Source: Rhodocyclaceae bacterium
GTDB lineage: Bacteria; Pseudomonadota; Gammaproteobacteria; Burkholderiales; Rhodocyclaceae
Assembly: GCA_016791105.1 (NCBI GenBank)
Contig: JAEUNM010000128.1
Location: 1 to 64,000, forward strand
DNA length: 64,000 nt
Reading direction: 5' to 3'
The translations under genes were made by a program, and so were the position numbers. Shown piece by piece: positions 56,101 to 64,000 of the stretch (the stretch's first letter is position 1; each line of letters begins with the position of its first letter). The notes under the pieces were generated by a model that ran no database searches, was not told where the DNA came from, and saw nothing but the letters and a program-made list of their open reading frames with translations.

Positions 56101-57981
56101 GGCGTGGGCGACATGTCCGGCGACGTGTTCGGCAACGGCATGCTGCAGTCGCGTCACATCAAGCTGGTGGCGGCATTCGACCATCGCCACGTGTTCTTGG
56201 ATCCCAACCCGGATCCGGAATTGGCCTACCTGGAACGCCAGCGCATGTTCGCGCTGCCGCGCTCGTCGTGGGACGATTACGAAAAGCAACTCATATCGCC
56301 AGGCGGCGGCGTATGGTCGCGCAGCGCCAAGTCGATTCCGCTGTCGGACCAGATGCGTGCGCTGTTGGGTTGCGACGCGCAATCCCTCACCCCGGTCGAA
56401 CTGATACGCGCCTGCCTGCTCGCGCCGGTCGATCTGCTCTACAACGGCGGCATCGGCACCTATGTCAAAGCCAGCACCGAAGCCAATGCCGACGTGGGCG
56501 ACCGCGCCAATGACGCGATCCGCGTGAACGGCAACGAATTGCGCTGCAAGGTGGTGTGCGAAGGCGGCAACCTCGGCTGCACCCAGCGCGGGCGCATCGA
56601 ATTTGCGCTGGGCGGCGGCAAAATCAACACCGACGCCATAGACAATTCCGGCGGCGTGGATTGTTCCGACCACGAGGTGAATATCAAAATCCTCGTCAAT
56701 GCCGTCGTCGCTGCCGGCGACCTGACGGAAAAACAGCGCAACCAGTTGCTGGCGGACATGACGGAAGAAGTTGCCCAACTGGTGCTGCGCGACAACTATT
56801 TCCAGAACCAGGTATTGTCCGTCGTGCGCGCGCGTGGGGTGGCCATGCTGGACGACCAGGCGCGCTACATGCGCTACCTGGGCAATAGCGGGCGCCTCAA
56901 TCGCAAGCTCGAATTTTTGCCTTTCGACGAGGAAATCGGCGAACGCAAGCTGCATGGCAATGGCCTCATGACGCCCGAACTGAGCGTGCTGCTGGCTTAT
57001 AGCAAGATGGAACTGTACGAAACCGTGCTGGCCTCGGACGTACCGGAAGACCCCTTCATCTGCACCGCCTTGCAGCGCTATTTTCCGAAACCGCTGCGCG
57101 AGCGTTTCCCGGACCCGATACAGCTGCATCCGCTCAAGCGCGAAATCATCAGCACCCACGTGATCAACAGCATGGTGAATCGCGTCGGGCCGACCTTCGT
57201 GTTCCGCATGCGCGAAGAAACCGGCGCCTCGGCGCCGGACATCGTGCGCGCCTATATGGCGACGCGGGAAATTTTCGGCCTGGTGGAACTGTGGCAGCAC
57301 ATCGAGGCGCTGGACAATCAGGTCGCCCACGCCACCCAGCTCAAGCTGATCGATGATGCCGCGCGGCTTATTTTGCGCGGCACGCTGTGGTTCCTGCGCC
57401 ATCGCGCGGCGCTGTCGAATCTGGCCACCACGCTGGCGCGCTATGCGCCGGGCGTCGCGCTGGTCGGTGCGCGATTGTACGAACTGGTGGTGGAACAATA
57501 TCGAACCCATCTGAACACGACCACCGCCCACTATGTGGAACTTGGCGCACCGCCGGCCCTGGCGCGCCAGGTGGCGGGGCTGGCGGAACTGTATTCCGGC
57601 CTGGATATCGTCGATGTGGCCGGCGAAACCGGGCGCGAAACGGCGCTGGTGGCGTCCGTCTATTTCAGCGTGGGCGGATGGCTGGATTTGCATTGGCTGT
57701 CGGCGCAGGTGAGCGCGCTGCCGGCCGACAATCACTGGCAGACCTTGGCGCGCGCCGCGCTGCGCGAAGATTTGTCGCTGCACGCGCGCAATATTGCAGC
57801 AGAAGTGTTGCGCACCAGCCCGGAACTGTCCGAGCGCGATGCACTCATCGACGCCTGGAAAACCGGCCGCCGTTACCAGATCGAGCGCTGGCGCCAGGTG
57901 GTGGCAGATTTGCAGACGGCGGGCAGTCTGGACATACCGATGGTATCGGTGGCGATGCGCGAATTGCGCGCCATCGTTTGA
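53155..57981 (+). CDS. gdhB: NAD-specific glutamate dehydrogenase, large (about 180 kDa) type
   Basis: 1,608 residues from ATG 53155, which has GGAGG 5 bp upstream; GTG 53140 and ATG 53143 are in frame but poorly placed. The length and pattern are those of the bacterial GDH-180 family. The catalytic core is in the middle: 'RVARGGLRWSDRMEDFRTEV' and 'VPVGSKGGFVVKLPPPGG' with the substrate lysines (about 820-865), then the NAD-binding part with 'VVGVGDMSGDVFGNGM' (about 980-996). The long N- and C-terminal arms are regulatory. It oxidises L-glutamate to 2-oxoglutarate and ammonia for catabolism and is often allosterically controlled. It stands alone. Confidence 0.95.
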   Translation: MNRSEQLKAELIAGVIGLLAQKLPAEETREAVAFIELFYSQVDPEDLLDRQMLDLYGAALAQWQFWRQFNAPGPKLHVYNPSTLGHGWQSTHTVIEILSPDMPFLVDSIAMEVNRQGLTVHLIIHPVLRTRRDADGKVVDFGPAGTSDPDPHESVIHVEVDRRTDPAALAELERGLLGVLSDVRAAVQDWRKMQHRLVEALAEVEQNPPPQDPAETTEDRAFLQWVREDNFLLLGYREYELAQENGEQSLRVVRGTGLGILREKGTETSKPVSQMSPELQQVVRGPALLIITKSNSRCTVHRPGYLDHVGIKRFDSSGKVIGERRILGMFTSTAYNAVPSDIPLLRRKVAKVLQRTGFLPRSHAAKALKTILEQYPRDELLQISVDELLNISTGILHLAERQRTRLFIRREMFGRYYTCLVYVPRENYHTGLRERMQAVLMEALHGLHSEFNVQLSESVLARIYIVIHAEPGSLPQVDERDIERRLVMAGRTWHDDLRDALLEHCGEERGNTMFARFRCGFPAAYREDVTARAAVHDIEAMSRLQPDGELAMNLYVPLEAAPGNLRFKVIRARDPVPLSVSLPMLEHMGVRVLEERPYRIDATDGTSYWIHDFGMSTGRGEPVDAQAVQCLFQDAFANVWRGSVEDDDFNRLVLAAGLSWREVVVLRAYAKYLKQTAFTFSQTYMKQTLATHAGLARKLVELFHARFDPDAEIGMEDRAERAASIVGQISTALDRVANLDEDRILRQFLAAIQATVRTNYYQLDAHRQPRPWLSFKIDPAKIPQMPEPRPMWEIFVYSPRVEGVHLRGGRVARGGLRWSDRMEDFRTEVLGLMKAQMVKNAVIVPVGSKGGFVVKLPPPGGDREALLREGITCYQNYLRGMLDLTDNLAAGEVVPPDRVVRHDPDDTYLVVAADKGTAAFSDYANAVAREYGFWLGDAFASGGSAGYDHKKMAITARGAWESAKRHFRELGCNTQEQDFTVVGVGDMSGDVFGNGMLQSRHIKLVAAFDHRHVFLDPNPDPELAYLERQRMFALPRSSWDDYEKQLISPGGGVWSRSAKSIPLSDQMRALLGCDAQSLTPVELIRACLLAPVDLLYNGGIGTYVKASTEANADVGDRANDAIRVNGNELRCKVVCEGGNLGCTQRGRIEFALGGGKINTDAIDNSGGVDCSDHEVNIKILVNAVVAAGDLTEKQRNQLLADMTEEVAQLVLRDNYFQNQVLSVVRARGVAMLDDQARYMRYLGNSGRLNRKLEFLPFDEEIGERKLHGNGLMTPELSVLLAYSKMELYETVLASDVPEDPFICTALQRYFPKPLRERFPDPIQLHPLKREIISTHVINSMVNRVGPTFVFRMREETGASAPDIVRAYMATREIFGLVELWQHIEALDNQVAHATQLKLIDDAARLILRGTLWFLRHRAALSNLATTLARYAPGVALVGARLYELVVEQYRTHLNTTTAHYVELGAPPALARQVAGLAELYSGLDIVDVAGETGRETALVASVYFSVGGWLDLHWLSAQVSALPADNHWQTLARAALREDLSLHARNIAAEVLRTSPELSERDALIDAWKTGRRYQIERWRQVVADLQTAGSLDIPMVSVAMRELRAIV

Positions 57982-58003
57982 GCCGGCCGCGCATCCGGCC
58001 GGC
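57982..58003. terminator. Hairpin between convergent gdh and TraB genes
   Basis: GCCGGCC, eight-base loop, GGCCGGC directly after the gdh stop. It lies between convergent genes, so it could serve both, but there is no T-tract. Confidence 0.45.
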
Positions 58004-58027
58004 GGAGGGACTTCTACGCCGGCCGCT

Positions 58028-58936
58028 TCAGCGCGTGCGGATTACCCTGTAGCCCATGCTTGCGAGCTGTTCCGGCAGGCTGCCTGGCCCGGCCAGGTGG
58101 CCGGCGCCGACGACCACGAAAACCTGCTGCCCGTCCTGCAGGTAGTGCGCGATACGCTGTGCCATGACCGCATTGCGTCGCGTCAGCACCGATTCGACGA
58201 TGCGGGAAGATTCGGCGCCGCCGGCCAAATCCTTGCGTATTTGTGCGGCCAGCGCGGGGGCGTCGCCGCTCTGCCAGGCTGCCAGCAAATCGGCCATGGC
58301 GCGCTGCATGGTCGGTGCGTCCAGGTAGCTCAGCGACTGCTCCAACATGGTCTGTTGCGCGGCATCCGGCAGCCTATCCATGCTGTCTATCTGTTCGTCC
58401 GCGGTTTCCAGTTCGAGCACAGGTTTGTTCTGCGCCTGCGCGCGCGCCAGAAACCAGAGGTCGGTGCCGTGCTCGATCTGCATGCCGGCACTCTGGGCGC
58501 TCAGCACCACCAGCATCTGGGCCAGCATCCAGGGGCGCATGCGCAGCCAACTGTTGCGGTCCATGCCCAACTTTGCGAGGGCGGTATCCAGTTCGGCCAT
58601 TGCGCCCGCGTCCAGATGGCGGTCCAGCGCATCGCCCGCGGCGTAGATGCCGCGTTCCAGCACACGGGCGCCAGTGGCGGCGGAATTCGGGTCGAGTTCC
58701 AGCGCCAGAGCCTGCGCCCCATCGAAGGCGCGAATTACCGCATCGGGCAGCGGGAAGCACTGCGCCGTACACAAGTGGATGGATCCGAACAGCCAGACCT
58801 GGCCGCCGCCGGGCGCGCGAACTTCCCACATGGCCGGCGCGGCCCAGGTCGGTAGGTTGAAGAACAGGGCGATCGCGCAATAAAGTATGCGCAGGCCTGG
58901 CGCGGAGAAGCCGCGAAAGAAAAATCCGGAAGTCAT
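58028..58936 (-). CDS. TraB/GumN family protein
   Basis: 302 residues with an N-terminal signal or anchor segment (about 13-32, 'GLRILYCAIALFFNLPTWA'). The family motifs are 'VWLFGSIHLC' (GxxH) near residue 48 and 'VFVVVGAGHLAGPGSL' near the C-terminus, whose His and Glu residues form the proposed metal site of the Tiki/TraB superfamily. These are putative metalloproteases; the substrate is unknown. It is convergent with gdh, 46 bp away. Confidence 0.87.
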   Translation of the reverse strand: MTSGFFFRGFSAPGLRILYCAIALFFNLPTWAAPAMWEVRAPGGGQVWLFGSIHLCTAQCFPLPDAVIRAFDGAQALALELDPNSAATGARVLERGIYAAGDALDRHLDAGAMAELDTALAKLGMDRNSWLRMRPWMLAQMLVVLSAQSAGMQIEHGTDLWFLARAQAQNKPVLELETADEQIDSMDRLPDAAQQTMLEQSLSYLDAPTMQRAMADLLAAWQSGDAPALAAQIRKDLAGGAESSRIVESVLTRRNAVMAQRIAHYLQDGQQVFVVVGAGHLAGPGSLPEQLASMGYRVIRTR

Positions 58937-59187
58937 GGTGCATTAGCCTCGGCGAGCCGGCGAGCAGCGCAGAACCCGACCGGAAGGCGGTCGCGCGGCT
59001 GGCAACAGGCTCATTCTAGCCGGGCGAGCGGCCCGCGCCGTGCAGGCGTAAGCTATGTGCGGCTCGCGCGGTCTACCGCTCAGTACCGCAAATCCGCACC
59101 ATATGGCAGCCGCGCCACGGCGCAGGGCGGCACCCTGTCAAGGCGGGCGGTGCGCGCCTCACACGAACGGACAAGACAGGAGAAAGC

Positions 59188-59742
59188 ATGGATACCCAAT
59201 CCAAACATGAAATTGCAATCTTGGGCGGCGGGTGTTTCTGGTGTCTGGAAGCGGTATTCGACCGGCTGGATGGCGTCGCGTCGGTTGAATCCGGCTATTG
59301 CGGCGGCAGCACGGAGCGGCCCACCTATCGTCAGGTATGCGACGGCGACAGCGGCCACGCCGAAGTCGTGCGCATCGCCTTCGACCCGGCGCGCATCAGT
59401 TTCCGCGAACTGCTCGAAGTGTTTTATGCCATCCACGATCCGACCACCAGGAACCGCCAGGGCAATGACGTGGGCACGCAATATCGTTCGGCGATTTTCT
59501 GGACCACGCCGGAACAGCGCGATACGGCCAAGGCAGTGATCGCCGAACTCGATGCGGCAGGCGAATTTTCGCGCCCCATCGTCACGGAAGTGAGCGCGGC
59601 GCAGAAATTCTGGGTGGCCGAGGATTATCACCAGGAGTATTACGACCACAACGCCTACCAGCCTTACTGTCAGGTGGTCGTGGGGCCCAAGGTGGACAAG
59701 TTCCGGCAGAAATTCGCGCAGCGCGTCAAAGCGGGCCGTTGA
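59188..59742 (+). CDS. msrA: Peptide methionine-(S)-S-oxide reductase MsrA
   Basis: 184 residues with CAGGAGA upstream. The catalytic cysteine is in 'GGGCFWCLEAVF' (residues 13-24), and the resolving region is 'VAEDYHQEYYDHN'. It reduces methionine S-sulfoxide in damaged proteins. No signal peptide is seen, so it is cytoplasmic. An FKBP gene follows on the same strand after 79 bp; both may belong to one protein-repair unit. Confidence 0.97.
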   Translation: MDTQSKHEIAILGGGCFWCLEAVFDRLDGVASVESGYCGGSTERPTYRQVCDGDSGHAEVVRIAFDPARISFRELLEVFYAIHDPTTRNRQGNDVGTQYRSAIFWTTPEQRDTAKAVIAELDAAGEFSRPIVTEVSAAQKFWVAEDYHQEYYDHNAYQPYCQVVVGPKVDKFRQKFAQRVKAGR

Positions 59743-59821
59743 GCGATCGCGTCCGCGCCGGCGGCCTGGGCTATCATGCCCGCCGGCGCGGCGCGGGCCG
59801 CGCATTGAACAGGAGAACTCC

Positions 59822-60160
59822 ATGTCCGACCCAACAGGCGGCCTCATCATCGAAGATACCGTGGCAGGTGGCGGCGCGCGCGCCGAAGCCGGCAAAACCG
59901 TAGAAGTGCATTACACCGGTTGGCTGACCGACGGCCGCAAATTCGATTCCAGCAAGGATCGCGGCCAGCCTTTCAGCTTCCGCCTCGGCGCGGGCCACGT
60001 CATCCAGGGCTGGGACCAGGGCGTGGCCGGCATGCAGGTGGGCGGCACGCGCAAACTGACCATACCGCCCGAAATGGGCTATGGCGCGCGCGGTGCCGGC
60101 GGGGTGATTCCGCCCAACGCCACCCTGGTGTTCGAAGTCGAATTGCTGAACGTGCGCTGA
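59822..60160 (+). CDS. FKBP-type peptidyl-prolyl isomerase
   Basis: 112 residues with CAGGAGA upstream. A single FKBP domain: 'KTVEVHYTGWLTDGRKFDSS', 'FSFRLGAGHVIQGWDQGVAG', 'RKLTIPPEMGYGARGAGGVIPPNATLVFEVEL'. The active-site aromatics are present and there is no IF insertion, so it is a plain cytoplasmic FKBP12-like enzyme that speeds prolyl bond isomerisation. Confidence 0.96.
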   Translation: MSDPTGGLIIEDTVAGGGARAEAGKTVEVHYTGWLTDGRKFDSSKDRGQPFSFRLGAGHVIQGWDQGVAGMQVGGTRKLTIPPEMGYGARGAGGVIPPNATLVFEVELLNVR

Positions 60161-60170
60161 TGCGCGCAGC

Positions 60171-60195
60171 CGGGCAGGGCGGCTTGTCCTGCCCG
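60171..60195 (+). terminator. Hairpin after the FKBP gene
   Basis: CGGGCAGG, nine-base loop, CCTGCCCG, 11 bp after the stop at 60160. No T-run follows, so it may act as a 3' stabilising hairpin or a weak terminator. Confidence 0.5.
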
Positions 60196-60304
60196 CGGAA
60201 TCGCAATTTCTTGCGGCCGAAAATGCACCGGCCGGCGCGCCCCCCGCAAAATTCAATAGTCCGGATGAATGTTGATCCAAATCAAATGGAAAACTCAAGA
60301 GACG

Positions 60305-60317
60305 GGCAAAATTTGCC
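60305..60317. promoter_or_regulatory. GGCAAA-A-TTTGCC palindrome
   Basis: A perfect 6-bp inverted repeat with a one-base centre in an AT-rich stretch about 200 bp upstream of the kinase start. A transcription-factor site is plausible but unproved. Confidence 0.4.
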
Positions 60318-60519
60318 GTAAGCTCATATAAGTCTGGCATTCGCGTCAGTTCGCGGCTGGCGCCGAAATCCTCAAAAAAATGCGCAATCATGTCAAGCCG
60401 GCCTTGCGCCGGGGTATCTGCTCGGCGCGCCTTGCCGCGCATGCGCTGCTTCCATCCATTCCCCGTACAAATCATTCGCTGCGTCTGGTTCCTGCCCACA
60501 TCGATAAAGAGGGCAGCGC

Positions 60520-63500
60520 GTGAACATGCGTTACATGCGCCGCACCGTGGCGCGCAAGTGCCGAGGCGCGGCCTTGGCAGCCTTGCTCACGCGCATGATC
60601 TGGCTGTGCGTGCTGCCGCTTGCCATCGTGGCGGCCTATCTCGCGGCAGACAGTTTATTAACGCGCCAGCATGACCGCGATGGCGCGGCCGAGGCGCACG
60701 CGGCGCAGGTCGCGCTCGACGTCGATCAATACGTGCTCGCGCGTCTGGCCGGCCTGCAAATGCTGGCGGCCTCGCTGCTGCTGAATGACAGTGCCGGCAT
60801 GCGCCAGTTGTACGAAGAGGCGCAGGCTTTCCAGCGCACCTTCGGCATACACGTACTGCTGGTCGATGCCAACCTGCGCATGCGCTTCAATACCCGCCTG
60901 CCCTACGGGGCGGCGCTGCCGCCCTTGCCGCGCCCGGAAGGCAAAGCCGCTGCACCGGAAGCGCTCAAGAACGGCGTGCCCACGGTCGGGGACGTGGTAA
61001 TGGGGCCGCTCGCCAAGCAGCAGGTGGTGGGCATCGCGGTTCCCGTGGTACGCGGTGGAACAAGCGAATATGCATTGGTTGGCCAGCTCGAGACGCGGCT
61101 CTTGCAGACCTTGCTCGACCAGATCAAATTTCCGCAAGGCTGGACCACGCGTATCGTCGATGGCGCCGGCACGACGCTGGCGCAGAAGCCCGCCGCCGCG
61201 GCTTCGGCCAGTACCCCTGCCGCCGGCCGCGTATATCGAGCTGACGTGGGCTTGTCGGAATGGGTGGTGCAGATCGAGGTGCCGCACACGCAATTCTGGA
61301 CGCCCTTGATGGAATCCGCGCTGGTGCTGGCGGCCGGCGTCGCCGCCGCATTGCTTGCGGGCGTGGCGCTGGGCCGGCGGGTCGCGCACAAATTATCCAC
61401 CGCGGTGGCATCGCTCGCCGGGTCCGCGCCGCCAGCGGCAGCGGTGCTGGACGTGGCCGAAATCGCCCAGGCACGGCGCACGCTGGACGAAGCTGCGGCC
61501 GGTCGTACCGCTGCAGAGGCCACGGTGCGGGCAAGTGCCGCACGCTTTTCGGAACTGTTCGAACATTTGCCGGTGCCTTTGGGCATCGTTGACAGCGCAG
61601 GCCGGATTACCGATCTGAACGCCGAATTTACGCGCGTGTTCGGATACACGCGCGAGGACCTTCCCACTCTTGCCGCGTGGTGGGAACGCGCCTATCCGGA
61701 CCCCACCTACCGCGCCGAGGTGCGGCAAAGCTGGAACAACAGCGTCGCCGACCGGGCTGTCGCGTCACGTACTGCCAGCGTCACGCAATTCCAGGTTGCT
61801 TGCAAGAACGGCGAACAACGCAGCGTTCTGATATCCGGTATCACCCTGGGTGGTGACCGGGCCACCGTGTTTTACGACATCACCGAACGCACGCGCGCCG
61901 AAGCCAACCTGCGCGAAAACGAAGAACGCCTGCGTCTGGCTACCTCCGCAGCGCGGCTGGGCATATGGAACTGGGATATCGCGGGCGGGCGGTTGAATTG
62001 GTCCGATACCACCAAAGCGATTTTCGGCATGGCGGCGGATGCCGAGGTGGATTTCGACATGTTCATGTCCGCCATACATGCCGATGACCGCGGTCGCGTC
62101 ATTGCCTACCTGGCCCAGGTCCGGGTGGACCGCAAAGACCTGGAACTCGAATTTCGCATCGTGTGGCCGGACGGATCGGTGCATTGGATTTCTTCCCATG
62201 GCCGTGCCTATTGCGACGAGGATGGGCACCCGCAGCGCATGGAAGGTGTGGTGCGCGACGTGAGCAACGGCATCGAGGCAAAGGAGCGGCTGCGCAAACT
62301 GGCCGAGGCGGTCGAACAAAGCCCGGCTTCCACCTTGATTACCGACCTTGCCGGCAGTATCGAATATGTGAACGCCGCGTTCGAGCGCAATACCGGCTAC
62401 AGCCGGGCGGAAATTGCCGGACGCACGCCGCGCCTGCTCGCTTCCGGGCGCACGCCGCGCGCAACCTATGCAGACTTGAAGCGCACGCTGGCTGGCGGTA
62501 CGACCTGGAAGGGCGAATTCATCAACCAGCGCAAGGACGGGACCGAATACATCGATCTCGCGGTCATTTCCCCCATCCGCGCCGCCGACGGGCAGATTAC
62601 GCACTACGTAGCGATACAGGAAGACATCACCGAGCGCAAACAGAGCGCGCGCGAACTGGACGCCCTACGTTACCGCCTGGAACAGCTCGTCGCCGCACGC
62701 ACAGCCGATCTGCAGGCGGCGCAGATCAAGCTCATCGAAACCGAATTCGCGATGGAACGGGTGGGCATAGGCATATACCGTGTCGAGGCTGCGAGCGGAC
62801 GCATTATGTACGTGAACCGCACGGCGGCCGATATGTTGGGCTACACGGTCGAGCAAATGCTGGCTTTGAGCGTGCCCGACCTGGCACCCAGCTTTCCGCG
62901 CGAAAAATATCAGCGCGCGGTGCGCGATCTGCGCCGCGACCGTGGCGGGAAGGCCGAAGCTACTTTGATTGCGTGCGATGGGCATCAAGTGCCCATAGAG
63001 GTGAATTCCTACTTCCTGCCCGACGACGGCAAAAATCCCGATCGCTTCATTGCTTTCGTGACCGACATTACGCTGCGTCGGCAGCAGGAAACCGCGCTGC
63101 GCAACGCGAAAGAAGCCGCCGAAGCGGCCAACCGTGCGAAAAGCGCTTTCCTCGCCAACATGAGCCACGAAATACGCACGCCCATGAACGGCATATTGGG
63201 CATGGTGCATTTGTTGCGGCACGGCACCACCACTGCCGAACAGGCGCGCCAGCTCGACAAGATCACGGCGTCGGGCAAACACCTGTTGGGCATCATCAAT
63301 GACGTGCTCGATCTGTCGAAAATCGAAGCCGGCAAACTGGTACTGGAACAGGTCAATTTCCGCCTGTCCGACCTGCTCGACGCCACCCTGGACGTGGTCG
63401 ATGAAGCGATACGCGCGAAAGGGCTTACGCTGGACGTCGACATGCGCGGACTGCCGCAGATCCTGCACGGCGACCCGACGCGCTTGTCGCAGGTGCTGCT

Positions 63501-64000
63501 CAATTATCTTGGCAATGCGCTCAAATTCACCGCGGCCGGCAGCATATGCCTGCTGGGGCGGGTCGAAGCTGTGACGGATAGCGGCTATCTGGTGCGCTTC
63601 ACCGTGACGGACACGGGTGCCGGTATGGAAGCCGAACAGTGCGCGCGGCTGTTCCAGGCCTTCGAGCAGGGCGACAATTCAACCACCCGGCGTTATGGCG
63701 GCACCGGGCTGGGTCTGGCGATCACGCGGCATCTCGCGCACTTGATGCGGGGCGAGGTCGGCGTGAGCAGCAAGCCGGGGCGGGGCAGCAGCTTCTGGAT
63801 CACAGTGTGGCTGGGGCGGCCCGCCGAAGGCGTCATGCCGGATGTGATTGCACATCAGACCGAACTGTCGGCCAATCAGATCATCGGCCGCGATTATGCC
63901 GACGCGCGCATCCTGCTGGCCGAAGATGACCCGGTCAACCAGGAAGTGGCGGTCGAATTGCTCAGCATGATGGGGCTGACGCCGGACCTCGCGGAAAGCG
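60520..64000 (+). CDS. Multi-PAS hybrid sensor histidine kinase (3' end missing)
   Basis: 1,160 codons visible from GTG 60520, which has AGAGGG 6 bp upstream; ATG 60526 is an alternative. A first membrane helix lies at about 26-47, then a periplasmic sensor region, and a second helix at about 265-290. About four PAS domains follow in the cytoplasm (about 350-470, 475-600, 600-720, 745-860). The phospho-acceptor is H883 in 'ANMSHEIRTPMNGI', followed by an ATPase domain with 'YLGNALKFT' and 'GGTGLGLAI'. A receiver domain starts at about 1128 ('ARILLAEDDPVNQE', acidic pair D1136-D1137) and is cut by the window edge. The signal is unknown. Confidence 0.94.
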   Translation, partial: MNMRYMRRTVARKCRGAALAALLTRMIWLCVLPLAIVAAYLAADSLLTRQHDRDGAAEAHAAQVALDVDQYVLARLAGLQMLAASLLLNDSAGMRQLYEEAQAFQRTFGIHVLLVDANLRMRFNTRLPYGAALPPLPRPEGKAAAPEALKNGVPTVGDVVMGPLAKQQVVGIAVPVVRGGTSEYALVGQLETRLLQTLLDQIKFPQGWTTRIVDGAGTTLAQKPAAAASASTPAAGRVYRADVGLSEWVVQIEVPHTQFWTPLMESALVLAAGVAAALLAGVALGRRVAHKLSTAVASLAGSAPPAAAVLDVAEIAQARRTLDEAAAGRTAAEATVRASAARFSELFEHLPVPLGIVDSAGRITDLNAEFTRVFGYTREDLPTLAAWWERAYPDPTYRAEVRQSWNNSVADRAVASRTASVTQFQVACKNGEQRSVLISGITLGGDRATVFYDITERTRAEANLRENEERLRLATSAARLGIWNWDIAGGRLNWSDTTKAIFGMAADAEVDFDMFMSAIHADDRGRVIAYLAQVRVDRKDLELEFRIVWPDGSVHWISSHGRAYCDEDGHPQRMEGVVRDVSNGIEAKERLRKLAEAVEQSPASTLITDLAGSIEYVNAAFERNTGYSRAEIAGRTPRLLASGRTPRATYADLKRTLAGGTTWKGEFINQRKDGTEYIDLAVISPIRAADGQITHYVAIQEDITERKQSARELDALRYRLEQLVAARTADLQAAQIKLIETEFAMERVGIGIYRVEAASGRIMYVNRTAADMLGYTVEQMLALSVPDLAPSFPREKYQRAVRDLRRDRGGKAEATLIACDGHQVPIEVNSYFLPDDGKNPDRFIAFVTDITLRRQQETALRNAKEAAEAANRAKSAFLANMSHEIRTPMNGILGMVHLLRHGTTTAEQARQLDKITASGKHLLGIINDVLDLSKIEAGKLVLEQVNFRLSDLLDATLDVVDEAIRAKGLTLDVDMRGLPQILHGDPTRLSQVLLNYLGNALKFTAAGSICLLGRVEAVTDSGYLVRFTVTDTGAGMEAEQCARLFQAFEQGDNSTTRRYGGTGLGLAITRHLAHLMRGEVGVSSKPGRGSSFWITVWLGRPAEGVMPDVIAHQTELSANQIIGRDYADARILLAEDDPVNQEVAVELLSMMGLTPDLAES

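Larger units (their letters stand above)
60161..60519. other. Intergenic region before the hybrid kinase
   Basis: 359 bp. It contains the FKBP hairpin and a perfect palindrome at 60305-60317 (separate entry), followed by AT-rich CTCATATAAGT. The kinase promoter is probably here. No gene was recognised. Confidence 0.45.

Noticed and set aside
55474..57783. A 769-codon open frame on the strand opposite the glutamate dehydrogenase gene
   Set aside because: It is the antisense of a strongly conserved coding region in GC-rich DNA. Its product is His/Gln/Arg-rich with no domain, as expected for a shadow frame.

Overview
The window is GC-rich chromosomal DNA that looks betaproteobacterial. The evidence is the gene order dacC - D-amino-acid transaminase - ybeD - lipB - lipA, the DUF3348/DUF802/OmpA/DUF2894 cluster known to me mainly from Burkholderiales and relatives, an NAD-dependent glutamate dehydrogenase of the 1,600-residue type, and a PEP-CTERM protein. 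I cannot assign a genus. No rRNA, tRNA, CRISPR array, transposase or phage gene was seen.

Layout. 1-5.4 kb is an accessory edge: a gene end, a RhuM-family gene and an Mrr-type restriction endonuclease, then a ClpX-like AAA+ protein lacking the zinc finger and the ClpP-docking loop, then a RES/Xre toxin-antitoxin pair. 5.5-8.6 kb holds a small unknown gene, ppsR, a secreted S1/P1 nuclease and a membrane protein bracketed by two 85-bp palindromic repeats. 8.9-13.1 kb is four translationally coupled genes encoding a MotA/MotB-like (Zorya-like) membrane complex with a 490-residue helical tail and two partner proteins of unknown function; this is the best candidate for an undescribed machine. 13.3-17.5 kb has an EEP nuclease, an MFS transporter whose 3' end is present three times in tandem with arrays of a 26-bp repeat, and a double-CDGSH protein.

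17.5-33 kb is mostly metabolism and housekeeping: a keto-acid hydratase, a DUF4126 protein, a CHRD/PEP-CTERM protein, mnmC, lysS, a YdgA-like protein, mocA, two cytochromes c under a clear sigma70 promoter, a 5-oxoprolinase, a decayed fragment of aceE, an ACT protein, a VOC protein and an AhpD-like protein. 33-38.4 kb is a signalling block: an HDOD protein, an EAL phosphodiesterase and a coupled HD-GYP protein whose HD reads QD. 38.9-43.7 kb is the lipoate/cell-wall operon ending in a coupled NYN-domain gene. 43.9-49.7 kb has a second, different RES toxin with a long antitoxin, then a SWIM-finger/SNF2 helicase pair. 50-60.2 kb has an extradiol dioxygenase homologue, a BON lipoprotein, an unknown helical protein, NAD-GDH, a TraB/GumN protein, msrA and an FKBP. 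The window ends inside a multi-PAS hybrid histidine kinase.

Start sites were chosen by eye from family alignment memory, Shine-Dalgarno sequences and 1-8 bp stop/start overlaps. Family names come from recognition, not from searches.
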